Positions 1 through 7,148 of a stretch of 64,000 nucleotides of DNA are shown here, in pieces. A program made the position numbers and the translations under genes. Within the stretch, counting starts at the first letter, position 1. Each line of letters starts with the position of its first letter. Location of the stretch: the NCBI RefSeq assembly GCF_023016045.1, contig NZ_JALKAP010000007.1, positions 1 through 64,000 of the forward strand, in the 5' to 3' direction. The notes beneath the pieces were generated by a model that was not told where the DNA came from, made no database searches, and worked only from the letters and a program-made list of their open reading frames with translations. The DNA comes from Marinobacter sp. S6332 (GTDB lineage Bacteria; Pseudomonadota; Gammaproteobacteria; Pseudomonadales; Oleiphilaceae).

Positions 1-3
1 CTA

Positions 4-25
4 GTGTAACGTTCGGTTAATTCGC
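4..25 (+). repeat. IS630 left terminal inverted repeat
   Basis: Begins GTGTAACG and ends TTAATTCGC. It matches the reverse complement of 1163-1184 except at three positions. Confidence 0.85.
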
Positions 26-1108
26 TCATTTATTATCAATTAAACTCAGCTTTGCCCGAGCCACTGACGTCATAATCGATTCTGCGCTTTTATGCCAACG
101 GAACGGCTTTGCCAGTTTTTCGTTGTGAACCTTGATGAACTTTTTAATCGCAGACTTTAATTCGCCGACGCTGGTGAAAATACCGCGGTATAGGGCTCGT
201 CGTTCCAGTTGGCCAAACCAACCCTCGACCGCATTCAGCCAGGAAGCGCTCGTGGGCGTGAAGTGCAGCTTGAACCGAGGGTGCTCGGCCAGCCAAGCTT
301 TGACTTCCGGCGTCTTGTGAGTCGAGCTGTTATCCAAGATCAAGTGCAGATCCAGACCCTTCGGAGTTTCCCGGTCGATCTGTCGCAAGAAGTCTAAAAA
401 CTCCTTGGCTCGGTGACGCTGAGTGATTCGTCCGATCACCTGACCCGTCAGCGTATTGAATGCAGCGTACAGGCTGGTTGTGCCATGACGTTTGTAATCA
501 TGTGTCTGTCGCTCAACTTGTCCCGGGCGAAGCTGTAATTTCGGCTGGGTTCGGTCAAGAGCCTGAATCTGGGTTTTTTCGTCAACAGACAGAACCAGTG
601 CATTGTCCGGAGGATTCATATAAAGCCCGACAACATCGCACACTTTTTCAGCGAAGTGGGGATCGTTGCTGATCTTGAACGTTCTGAGCCGGTGCGGCTT
701 CAAATCGGCTGCTTTCCAGATCTGGTGCACTTGCCAGCGCGTTACCCCGGCATGCTCTGCCATGAGACTGATACTCCAGTGTGTGGCCTCTTTCGGAACT
801 TTATGGACTGTGTCGTCTAAAATTTTCTTGACGGTTTTACCGTCGAGTTTTCGAGGCTGGCCAGGTCGCGGCGCATCATGAAGCCCCTCAAGACCTCGAT
901 CACTGTAGCGTTTGCGCCACTTGAAGACCGTTTGGGTGCTAACCTGAAGAGACTCTGAGATTCCTTTTGGGGTCTGACCTTCATTCAGTAACAAAAGTAT
1001 CCTGGCGCGTTGCGCCAGATGCTGGCTCAGCGTATTGGTTCGGCACCAACTTTCGAGTTCCAATTGATCGTTTACAGTCAGATTAAATGGCGCTGCGGGT
1101 TTGGGCAC
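26..1108 (-). CDS. IS630-family transposase
   Basis: A 360-residue transposase that catalyses cut-and-paste movement of the surrounding element. Residues about 25-75 form a helix-turn-helix DNA-binding region, with a second HTH-like segment at about 110-135. The DDE catalytic triad is visible as D176 (in LSVDEK), D259 (in LILDN) and E295 (in NAVEGW), with the D-to-E spacing of about 35 typical of IS630/Tc1-mariner enzymes. The stop codon abuts the left inverted repeat and the start lies about 55 bp inside the right one, as expected for a single-gene IS. No frameshift is seen, so it is probably functional. Confidence 0.93.
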   Translation of the reverse strand: MPKPAAPFNLTVNDQLELESWCRTNTLSQHLAQRARILLLLNEGQTPKGISESLQVSTQTVFKWRKRYSDRGLEGLHDAPRPGQPRKLDGKTVKKILDDTVHKVPKEATHWSISLMAEHAGVTRWQVHQIWKAADLKPHRLRTFKISNDPHFAEKVCDVVGLYMNPPDNALVLSVDEKTQIQALDRTQPKLQLRPGQVERQTHDYKRHGTTSLYAAFNTLTGQVIGRITQRHRAKEFLDFLRQIDRETPKGLDLHLILDNSSTHKTPEVKAWLAEHPRFKLHFTPTSASWLNAVEGWFGQLERRALYRGIFTSVGELKSAIKKFIKVHNEKLAKPFRWHKSAESIMTSVARAKLSLIDNK

Positions 1109-1162
1109 AATGGGAACCTTTTATTGCTGTTTGACGATTCCTATTATAACAAACATGCGCCA

Positions 1163-1184
1163 GCGAATTAACCGGACGAAACAC
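1163..1184 (-). repeat. IS630 right terminal inverted repeat
   Basis: Read on the minus strand it begins GTGTTTCG and ends TTAATTCGC, pairing with 4-25. It is followed by the duplicated TA and then G, which completes the CTAG target. Confidence 0.85.
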
Positions 1185-1287
1185 TAGGCAGTTAGGCGGC
1201 GACGCGCCGTTGATGGCGGGTATTATCAGTGGCCAGACGCTTCTGGCCATGGTGTCTATTCCTCTAATGCTGAGCATTCTCTGGTAG
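1185..1287 (+). pseudogene. C-terminal remnant of an AEC-family (auxin efflux carrier-like) transporter
   Basis: Next to the IS right end an open frame reads about 33 residues (GGDAPLMAG, then a hydrophobic helix ending in IPLMLSIL and W) and stops at TAG 1285-1287. The glycine-aspartate-alanine turn followed by one hydrophobic helix resembles the last transmembrane segment of AEC-family permeases. The rest of the gene should lie to the left of the window beyond the IS. The remnant overlaps the 3' end of the convergent znuA by 24 bp. The frame and its truncation are seen directly; the family is inferred from a short peptide. Confidence 0.5.
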
Positions 1288-2214
1288 GCATTTGAGCACA
1301 GCGTCGGCGATGCTTTGCTGGAAAGCCGCATAGCCGTCTGCCGTTGCCTCAATATCTGTGGCCAACGGGTCCCAAGTGCTGAAGGTAACATCAAGCCCTT
1401 CGGTAATGGAGCGCCACCATTGCCGGTTGAATTGTGGCTCTGTCAGCAAGCAAGGGTGGTTCGCGCTGCGCAGGCTATCTTGAACCTCTGCGATATGCCG
1501 GGCACCCGGGGAGCGCTCCGGGTTGAGTGTGAGCACGCCTTCAACCTTTAAGTTGTAGTGTTCGGCAAATCGAGTGAAAGCACTGTGATACGCGAATAGG
1601 CTGATATCTTGCATCGGCTCCAATTGCTCCCGAATTTCCACTTCTTTCGCGGCAATCGAGGATTCAAAGGCGCTAAGATTGCGATCCAGAGCCTGTTTGT
1701 CTGCTCCGCCTAGTCGCGCCAGAGTATCCCGAATGGTCTCTGCCATGGTAAGCGCCATGTGGGGGTCTACCCAGATGTGCGGGTCTTCTCCATCTCCGTG
1801 GTCGTGCCCATGATCTTCGTGAGTATGGTGTGTGTCTTCGTGATCCTGAATCGAGCTCACATCTTCGTTAGCGCCAGTGTTGGCGCTTTCGTCTATGAAA
1901 GCAACAGAGCGCTCGCCAAACTCACTGCCTGTTAAAAGGCGGGTTAAAAACGTTTCCATATCAGGGCCCACCCAGAAGATTACGTCTGAGTTTTCTAGCG
2001 CTCGGCGCTTGGACGGCGCCATAGAGTAGTTGTGTGGACTAGCGCCGGGAGGTACCAATGTGGTGGTTTGCGTGCCCTCGGTCGCAATGGCGCGAACCAG
2101 AAGTTCCAGCGGCTTGATGGAGGCCAGCACACGTGTATCGGCAACGACGGTGCCGCCATACAGAAGGGCAATGGCGCCTAGGGTTAACGAAAGGGCTGTG
2201 TTGATAATACGCAT
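1264..2214 (-). CDS. znuA: Zinc ABC transporter substrate-binding protein ZnuA
   Basis: A periplasmic zinc-binding protein that delivers Zn2+ to the ZnuBC permease. It has 316 residues: an N-terminal signal peptide (about 1-25, ending before ADTRV), then the cluster A-I solute-binding fold. Likely metal ligands are H61 (SPHNYS), H146 (DPHIWVDP) and H210 (AYHSAF). A histidine/aspartate-rich loop at about 124-146 is the hallmark of zinc-specific members. A Zur-like operator lies 33 bp upstream of the start. No znuB, znuC or zur gene is in the window, so the partners are elsewhere. The 3' end overlaps the broken AEC gene. Confidence 0.92.
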   Translation of the reverse strand: MRIINTALSLTLGAIALLYGGTVVADTRVLASIKPLELLVRAIATEGTQTTTLVPPGASPHNYSMAPSKRRALENSDVIFWVGPDMETFLTRLLTGSEFGERSVAFIDESANTGANEDVSSIQDHEDTHHTHEDHGHDHGDGEDPHIWVDPHMALTMAETIRDTLARLGGADKQALDRNLSAFESSIAAKEVEIREQLEPMQDISLFAYHSAFTRFAEHYNLKVEGVLTLNPERSPGARHIAEVQDSLRSANHPCLLTEPQFNRQWWRSITEGLDVTFSTWDPLATDIEATADGYAAFQQSIADAVLKCLPENAQH

Positions 2215-2246
2215 AACTGATTTAAGTCCTGGTCACTGGCTGCAAT

Positions 2247-2259
2247 GTTATAATATAAC
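2247..2259. promoter_or_regulatory. Zur-box-like palindrome upstream of znuA
   Basis: The perfect palindrome GTTATAATATAAC, preceded by AAT, closely matches the core of the proteobacterial Zur consensus. It sits 33 bp before the znuA start, where a repressor would block the promoter when zinc is plentiful. The match is seen directly; Zur binding is inferred from the family consensus and the neighbouring gene. Confidence 0.75.
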
Positions 2260-2398
2260 CCTAAAGGGCGAGTAATCGCAAAACCTAAAGTGGGTTTAGA
2301 GAATTAGCATGACGATACGCGTGGTGCCCATGGGAAATAACGCTCGGGCCGGTATAATACCGGGTTAACTAAACGGCCACCGATTACAGGAAGGTTTC

Positions 2399-3880
2399 AT
2401 GACTGTACGTACCCGAATTGCCCCATCACCCACCGGTGATCCACACGTTGGTACCGCTTACGTGGCTCTATTCAACTTGTGTTTTGCCCGGCAGCACGGC
2501 GGGCAATTCATCCTGCGTATTGAAGATACCGACCAAGCCCGCAGTACCGCAGAATCCGAACAGGATATTCTCGGGGCGCTGCGTTGGCTTGGTCTTAATT
2601 GGGATGAAGGCCCAGATGTAGGTGGTCCCCATGGACCGTATCGGCAGTCTGAACGCAAGCATTCCTATGGCCAGTACGCCGAAGATTTGGTGACAGCGGG
2701 CCATGCATTCTATTGCTTCCGTACTCCAGAGGAGTTGGATGTTATCCGCGAGGAGCGCAAAGCGCAGGGCTTGAACCCCGGCATCAAAGGAAATCTGGAG
2801 CTCTCCCAAGAAGAAGTGAAGCGCCGCTTGGATGCGGGTGAGTCTTACGTGATTCGTATGAAAGTGCCTGATGAAGGCATTTGCGAAATTGACGACATGC
2901 TCCGGGGCACCATTGAAATCGACTGGTCTCAGGTGGATTGCCAGATATTGCTGAAATCCGATGGCATGCCGACTTACCATCTTGCCAACGTGGTCGACGA
3001 CCATTTGATGGAAATCACCCACGTGCTGCGCGGCGAAGAGTGGATCAACTCTGCACCCAAGCATAAGCTTCTGTACGAGTATTTTGGTTGGGATATGCCG
3101 GTACTATGCCACCTACCGCTGTTGCGCAATCCTGATAAGAGCAAGCTGTCGAAGCGCAAAAATCCAACCAGTATTAATTTTTACGAGCGCATGGGCTTTT
3201 TGCCGGAAGCCGTAACCAACTATCTTGGCCGTATGGGTTGGTCTATGCCCGATGAACGTGAAAAGTTCACTCTGGATGAAATGATCGAGAACTTTGACAT
3301 TCAGCGTGTGTCTCTTGGCGGCCCTGTTTTTGATGTGGAGAAGCTGCGCTGGCTTAACGGCCAATGGTTGCGGGATGAACTGACAGAAGACCAGTTTGTC
3401 GAGCGTATGAGTCAGTGGTGGTTCAATAAAGACGCTCTTAAGGCGCTGGTGCCCCATATCAAGGGCAGGGCAGATGTATTCTCCGACGTAGCACCCATGG
3501 CTCAGTTCATGTTCTCTGGCATGCTTGGTTTGAAGCCGGAAGACTTTGCGCATAATAAGCTGGAAGAAGGTCAGATTAAACGTGTGCTCCAGTTCACCTT
3601 GTGGAAACTCGAAGCGCAGCGTCATTGGAGCAAGGAAACTATTTTCGCCGATATCAAGTTTTTGGCCAAAGCCATGGACCTGAAAATGGGTGACTTTATG
3701 TTCTCTGTATTTGTGGCCATCGCTGGTACGCCAAACTCTTGGTCGGTTATGGATTCCATGGAAATGCTCGGCCCGGATATGACCCGTGCCCGTTTGCGTC
3801 AGGCTTTGGAAGTACTGGGAGGCTTCTCCAAGAAGGAAACCAAAAAGGTGGAAAAAGAGTACGCCGCACTGGGTACATAA
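2399..3880 (+). CDS. gltX: Glutamyl-tRNA synthetase
   Basis: Charges tRNA-Glu with glutamate in the cytoplasm. It is a class I synthetase of 493 residues, the usual bacterial length. The HIGH-type signature is PHVG at residues 15-18 and the KMSKS-type loop is KLSKRK at 249-254; the anticodon-binding helical domain follows. The ATG is preceded by AGGAAGG about 5 bp upstream. A TATAAT hexamer at 2353-2358 may be its -10 element, but no convincing -35 is seen. The gene lies about 115 bp before a tRNA operon that includes its own substrate, tRNA-Glu. Confidence 0.96.
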   Translation: MTVRTRIAPSPTGDPHVGTAYVALFNLCFARQHGGQFILRIEDTDQARSTAESEQDILGALRWLGLNWDEGPDVGGPHGPYRQSERKHSYGQYAEDLVTAGHAFYCFRTPEELDVIREERKAQGLNPGIKGNLELSQEEVKRRLDAGESYVIRMKVPDEGICEIDDMLRGTIEIDWSQVDCQILLKSDGMPTYHLANVVDDHLMEITHVLRGEEWINSAPKHKLLYEYFGWDMPVLCHLPLLRNPDKSKLSKRKNPTSINFYERMGFLPEAVTNYLGRMGWSMPDEREKFTLDEMIENFDIQRVSLGGPVFDVEKLRWLNGQWLRDELTEDQFVERMSQWWFNKDALKALVPHIKGRADVFSDVAPMAQFMFSGMLGLKPEDFAHNKLEEGQIKRVLQFTLWKLEAQRHWSKETIFADIKFLAKAMDLKMGDFMFSVFVAIAGTPNSWSVMDSMEMLGPDMTRARLRQALEVLGGFSKKETKKVEKEYAALGT

Positions 3881-3953
3881 TGATCACTTTGGTGAAGAAG
3901 TAAGCGGTATGGGCAGGGAAGCTCAGAAAACCGAAAAAAAGTGAGGCAAAAGG

Positions 3954-3982
3954 TTGACGCCCATAGGGCGGATCCTTAATAT
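3954..3982 (+). promoter_or_regulatory. Sigma-70 promoter of the tRNA operon
   Basis: TTGACG (3954-3959), a 17-bp spacer, and TAATAT (3977-3982). The -10 ends 12 bp before the first tRNA base, leaving a very short leader. Spacing and hexamers are near consensus. Confidence 0.75.
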
Positions 3983-3994
3983 ACGCAGCCGTTG

Positions 3995-4070
3995 GGGGCC
4001 ATAGCTCAGCTGGGAGAGCGCAACACTGGCAGTGTTGAGGTCGACGGTTCGATCCCGTCTGGCTCCACCA
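3995..4070 (+). tRNA. tRNA-Ala (GGC)
   Basis: A 76-nt cloverleaf with an encoded CCA. The acceptor stem is GGGGCCA paired with TGGCTCC. The anticodon arm is CAACA-CTGGCAG-TGTTG, giving anticodon GGC. The T-loop is TTCGATC. It reads GCC/GCU alanine codons. Confidence 0.96.
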
Positions 4071-4077
4071 ATTTCTA

Positions 4078-4153
4078 GTCCCCTTCGTCTAGTGGCCTAG
4101 GACTCCGCCCTTTCACGGCGGCAACAGGGGTTCGAACCCCCTAGGGGACGCCA
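4078..4153 (+). tRNA. tRNA-Glu (TTC)
   Basis: A 76-nt cloverleaf with an encoded CCA. The acceptor stem is GTCCCCT paired with AGGGGAC. The anticodon arm is CCGCC-CTTTCAC-GGCGG, giving anticodon TTC. It lies seven bases after tRNA-Ala in the same transcript and is the substrate of the nearby gltX product. Confidence 0.96.
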
Positions 4154-4189
4154 ATACGGCTTGACGGTTTAGTCCACCGGATAGCCATC

Positions 4190-4217
4190 AAAAAAACCGC
4201 CTTCGGGCGGTTTTTTT
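4190..4217 (+). terminator. Rho-independent terminator of the tRNA operon
   Basis: An A-run, the stem CCGCC-TTCG-GGCGG and seven Ts. The stable UUCG tetraloop and A/T symmetry mean it could also act on leftward transcription. Confidence 0.92.
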
Positions 4218-4252
4218 GTGTCTGAATGATTATCGAGTAATTGCCAGAGAGC

Positions 4253-4357
4253 GTGAGCAGGGTGCCGCCACCCAAAACACGCCGTGAACCCGTCCGTGGG
4301 GGCTTGGTGTTGCCATCCATGGCAACACACAGTTTTGGGCGGCGGCACCCTGCTCAC
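4253..4357. repeat. Large imperfect palindromic element
   Basis: Arms 4253-4278 and 4332-4357 are inverted copies matching at 25 of 26 positions (ends GTGAGCAGGG and CCCTGCTCAC). Inside lies a second inverted repeat, GTTGCCAT-CC-ATGGCAAC (4309-4326). The whole would fold into a long hairpin with an inner stem-loop. No coding role is apparent. It could be a dispersed palindromic intergenic repeat or a MITE-like element; other copies would have to be found to show that. The rest of the 4218-4394 gap holds nothing recognisable. Confidence 0.7.
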
Positions 4358-4394
4358 TTGGCTTTGGCGTAGCCTGCTTTCCTGATTTTCTGCT

Positions 4395-5246
4395 TCAGCG
4401 AGAGGCTATGGCGCCTTTACCTACGCCTTCGTAGGCTTTGATTAAAATCGTGTCCGATGGAAATTCTGATTTCAGTTGGTTGGCGATGTGCGCAGCGATT
4501 AATTCGACTGTGGTGTCAGTGCTCATCATGTAAACTCGTTTCTCAGGCAGGGTAAGCGCAAACTCGCCTTGATTGGCCTCGTACTCAAAGGTTATGTAAG
4601 CCGTCCCATCTTCTTCAACATAGCGTCGCACTACATCCTCTTCAGAACCGACGTAGATGTCTTCCCATAGCTTTGCCCAAGAATGCTCCAGCTCTTCATC
4701 GCGTTTGCCGTTACGGTCAATGCGGATGGGTGAGCGGTGGCCGTGGGCTATGCGTTGACAGTTGCCCAAGTGTTTTTTAAGGCCGTGAACATAATGGTAG
4801 TAAGCGCCTTCTATGATGTCTTCTCGAAGGTTAATCTCCACCGATGTCACATTCGCAGGCAACACTGCCATTAACTCACGTTCAAGCAAGGCTGCAACGG
4901 CAGAGGGTATGACTCGCTCAGCGGAAAGCCATACAACGGCTTCATCCGGCGACCGGTGCACAATATGGCTTCCGTCAGTCAAAGTCCAAGTGAAGGTGTC
5001 AGGCGTGTCCTGATTCCAGGATAGGCCCTCGTAGCCTCGGGGTATGACTAGCCGGTGATCCACACGCTCGTCGATGATGCGCTTTATGGTGCGCTTCACA
5101 TTGCTGAAATCGAATACCATACCCTGATCATCAAGCTCGCCTCCTAGCACCACGTCTGCAATCCAGCTTTCCCCGACTAATCCACGGGTAGGATCCAGGT
5201 AAGCGAAATCAATAACAGTGAGGTTGTCTACAAACAGGTGGTTCAT
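4395..5246 (-). CDS. QueD-like 6-pyruvoyl/6-carboxy-tetrahydropterin synthase family protein, two-part
   Basis: A 283-residue protein of the tunnelling-fold PTPS/QueD family, about twice the length of ordinary QueD. The C-terminal half holds the usual zinc/catalytic residues: H154, C163 and the HGH motif (H168, H170). The N-terminal half has QueD-like segments (FDFSNVK at about 45-51 and DHRLVIP at about 63-69) but lacks the Cys/His-Gly-His site. This suggests a tandem arrangement with one half degenerate or supplying complementary residues. The exact substrate is uncertain: it may act in 7-deazaguanine or pterin metabolism. No other queuosine gene is nearby. Confidence 0.7.
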   Translation of the reverse strand: MNHLFVDNLTVIDFAYLDPTRGLVGESWIADVVLGGELDDQGMVFDFSNVKRTIKRIIDERVDHRLVIPRGYEGLSWNQDTPDTFTWTLTDGSHIVHRSPDEAVVWLSAERVIPSAVAALLERELMAVLPANVTSVEINLREDIIEGAYYHYVHGLKKHLGNCQRIAHGHRSPIRIDRNGKRDEELEHSWAKLWEDIYVGSEEDVVRRYVEEDGTAYITFEYEANQGEFALTLPEKRVYMMSTDTTVELIAAHIANQLKSEFPSDTILIKAYEGVGKGAIASR

Positions 5247-5298
5247 TAAATTTCCGGGCGGGTAGGGTTGAATGATGGGTGGATTCTAGCAAAAATCC

Positions 5299-6030
5299 AT
5301 GGGCGAGTGTCTTGTGACACTAGCACAAGCCATTTCCTGCCACTCTTTTCGTTTTCATCTTTATATCAGGAGAGACATCATAGCGGCCTCTAGCCATGAC
5401 ATCGATCAGGAGTTTCCGGCACTTATTCTTGCTGCCGGTGCTTCCAGCCGGTTTGGGCGCCCTAAAGCTTTGTTAAGTCTGAATGGCCATGTTGGTGGAA
5501 GTCAAACTCTGCTGGATTGTGCCATTGGTCAGGGCAGGGTGCTTAGCCGAGATGTGCGCGTTGTTTGTGGTGCTTGGTATCCATTGATACGGTTTTGTTG
5601 CCGTGTGCAGCCGTCTCGTTGGGTGCCTGTGGCTGACTGGCGCGAAGGTATGTCGGCTTCGTTGGGGGCAGGTATCCGAAGCCTTGGCCCTCAGGTAAAA
5701 GGTGTCTTTGTTTTGGTTGCGGATCAACCATTGCTAGACGAAGACGCACTTCGGGCATTTGGTGAAGCGGCGAGAGGTTTTCCCAGATTGCCAGCTGCCG
5801 CTGATTACGGGCGGCGACCAGGGGTGCCAGCGTATCTGCCCCGTTGGTTATGGCCCCAGGTGCTGGGGCTAGGGGGAGATCAAGGGGCTGGTCGTTTGTT
5901 GATGGAGGCGAAGGCGACTAGGTTTATCATTCCGGGTGTCCATGATGACATAGACACCCCGGAGGATTGGGTGAGGGTTCGCGAGTTGCTCAACCAAACA
6001 AGCCAGCAAGCCAGGCGATTCCCAAACTGA
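5299..6030 (+). CDS. MocA/MobA-like nucleotidyltransferase
   Basis: Belongs to the NTP-transferase family that attaches CMP or GMP to molybdopterin. The signature [13 protein letters not shown] at about residue 44 is the nucleotide-binding loop. WREGMSASL and VLVADQPLL are the matching MocA-type motifs, and the C-terminal DIDTPEDW is also typical. This suggests cytidylyl transfer to molybdenum cofactor, but no xanthine or CO dehydrogenase gene is adjacent. The start is doubtful: the first 35 or so residues look unlike the family, and a Shine-Dalgarno-like AGGAGAG at about 5368-5375 has no in-frame ATG/GTG/TTG just after it. The last 41 bp overlap the convergent response-regulator gene. Confidence 0.7.
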   Translation: MGECLVTLAQAISCHSFRFHLYIRRDIIAASSHDIDQEFPALILAAGASSRFGRPKALLSLNGHVGGSQTLLDCAIGQGRVLSRDVRVVCGAWYPLIRFCCRVQPSRWVPVADWREGMSASLGAGIRSLGPQVKGVFVLVADQPLLDEDALRAFGEAARGFPRLPAAADYGRRPGVPAYLPRWLWPQVLGLGGDQGAGRLLMEAKATRFIIPGVHDDIDTPEDWVRVRELLNQTSQQARRFPN

Positions 6031-7087
6031 ACACCCCAAGGCTTACGGCAAGGCCAACGGTGTAGAGCTTGGATGAGGCAGAACGCTGCTGTGATACAAA
6101 CAAATCAATCGTACGTTGTGCAATATCTTCAGCAGTCTCGCGGGAAATTTCGTGGGCTTGTTGAATTGCTTCCGATTGCAGGGTTTGCCAAAACTCGGTG
6201 TCGATTGTTTGTACGCTGGTAATGTGATCCTTCAACTCGGCCAAATGGTCGTTTGTAAAGCCGGAGCTTCCGGAAAGTTCCTTTTTCAGATTCGCAAGTT
6301 CCCGGCCTAGGTTGAGGTTTACTTCTGCTGCTACATCGTCGCGAAGGTTTCGGGTGCGCTCTTCTATTACCCCGCTCATGGCGCCCAAGCGTTCTTCAAT
6401 CATGGCCTCCTGCTTGCTCCGTGATTCTTCCAGGGCACGCTTCAGGTGGTCGAATTGCTCATCAAATAAAGAGCTGAGCAGCTCGTGGAGGCGATTGTTT
6501 ACGTGAGTTTTCACGGCAGATCGGGAAATTTGCTCGATTAAATCGCTGGTTAGCGGGACGCTAGTAGCCGAGTTGCTATCACTGAGGGTTTTTTCGTTTT
6601 CTGCCTGATTTGATGGCATTTCCAGAGAGGCGTCCTCCGGGATGCTCGTGAACAGATTTTCCGCTTCAGGTTCGGAATCAACAAGGGGCGCGGTTGGTAG
6701 CGTGCCTTCGCTCACATCAATTGCCAACTGCTCCAGAACCAAGCCGAGTCCGTCGGGCTGTGTTGGCTTAGTCAGAATATTGTAAACCCCAAAATTCTTC
6801 GCTTCTTTGGTGAATGAAGACGATTTTTGGGACGTGCACATAATGATGGGTATGCTGGAAGTTTCTGGATTGCTTTTAATGGCCTTGGTAGCTTCTACGC
6901 CGTTCATTCCAGGCATCAGGTGATCCATGAAGATGACGTCTGGATGTTCGTTGCTATTGAGGAAGTCCAAGGCTTCTTCCGCAGAGCCCGCCATATTGAC
7001 GTTCATGTCGCGGCTTTCCAGCAGTTTGCTCAGCGCAAACCTGGCTACCTTGGAGTCGTCCACCAGAAGAGCATTCTTGATCGCCAT
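5990..7087 (-). CDS. Response regulator with coiled-coil linker and C-terminal membrane anchor
   Basis: Residues 1-125 are a CheY-like receiver domain: acidic pocket D10/D11, phospho-acceptor D55 (in IFMDHLMPG) and conserved K107. A low-complexity acidic linker (about 125-185) is followed by a long helical, probably coiled-coil region (about 190-335). One hydrophobic segment (about 343-363) lies at the extreme C-terminus. There is no DNA-binding or enzymatic output domain. The layout suggests a tail-anchored regulator with the receiver in the cytoplasm. No kinase is adjacent. The ATG has GAGGTAG upstream. Its function is unknown; the receiver assignment is secure. Confidence 0.8.
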   Translation of the reverse strand: MAIKNALLVDDSKVARFALSKLLESRDMNVNMAGSAEEALDFLNSNEHPDVIFMDHLMPGMNGVEATKAIKSNPETSSIPIIMCTSQKSSSFTKEAKNFGVYNILTKPTQPDGLGLVLEQLAIDVSEGTLPTAPLVDSEPEAENLFTSIPEDASLEMPSNQAENEKTLSDSNSATSVPLTSDLIEQISRSAVKTHVNNRLHELLSSLFDEQFDHLKRALEESRSKQEAMIEERLGAMSGVIEERTRNLRDDVAAEVNLNLGRELANLKKELSGSSGFTNDHLAELKDHITSVQTIDTEFWQTLQSEAIQQAHEISRETAEDIAQRTIDLFVSQQRSASSKLYTVGLAVSLGVFSLGIAWLAGLFG

Positions 7088-7148
7088 CTTACTACCTCAA
7101 GCTGTTACATCAATCGCATTGGTTATCGGGCTGGTTTGATTACTAAAA

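Larger units (their letters stand above)
4..1184 (-). mobile_element. IS630-family insertion sequence, complete
   Basis: A 1181-bp element bounded by 22-bp imperfect terminal inverted repeats (4-25 and 1163-1184, 19 of 22 matching) and flanked on both sides by TA (2-3 and 1185-1186), with C before and G after. This is the product expected from IS630-type insertion into a CTAG target with TA duplication. One transposase gene fills it. Both ends and the reading frame look intact, so it may be active. The boundaries are seen directly; the family call rests on the transposase and the target site. Confidence 0.9.

Noticed and set aside
1083..1394. Minus-strand frame spanning the IS right end and the 3' end of znuA
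   Set aside because: It crosses the IS boundary and lies in the wrong frame of znuA; it is a shadow.
4169..4357. 62-codon minus-strand frame over the palindromic element
   Set aside because: It lies wholly within the terminator and inverted repeat, and its composition follows the repeat rather than protein-like sequence.
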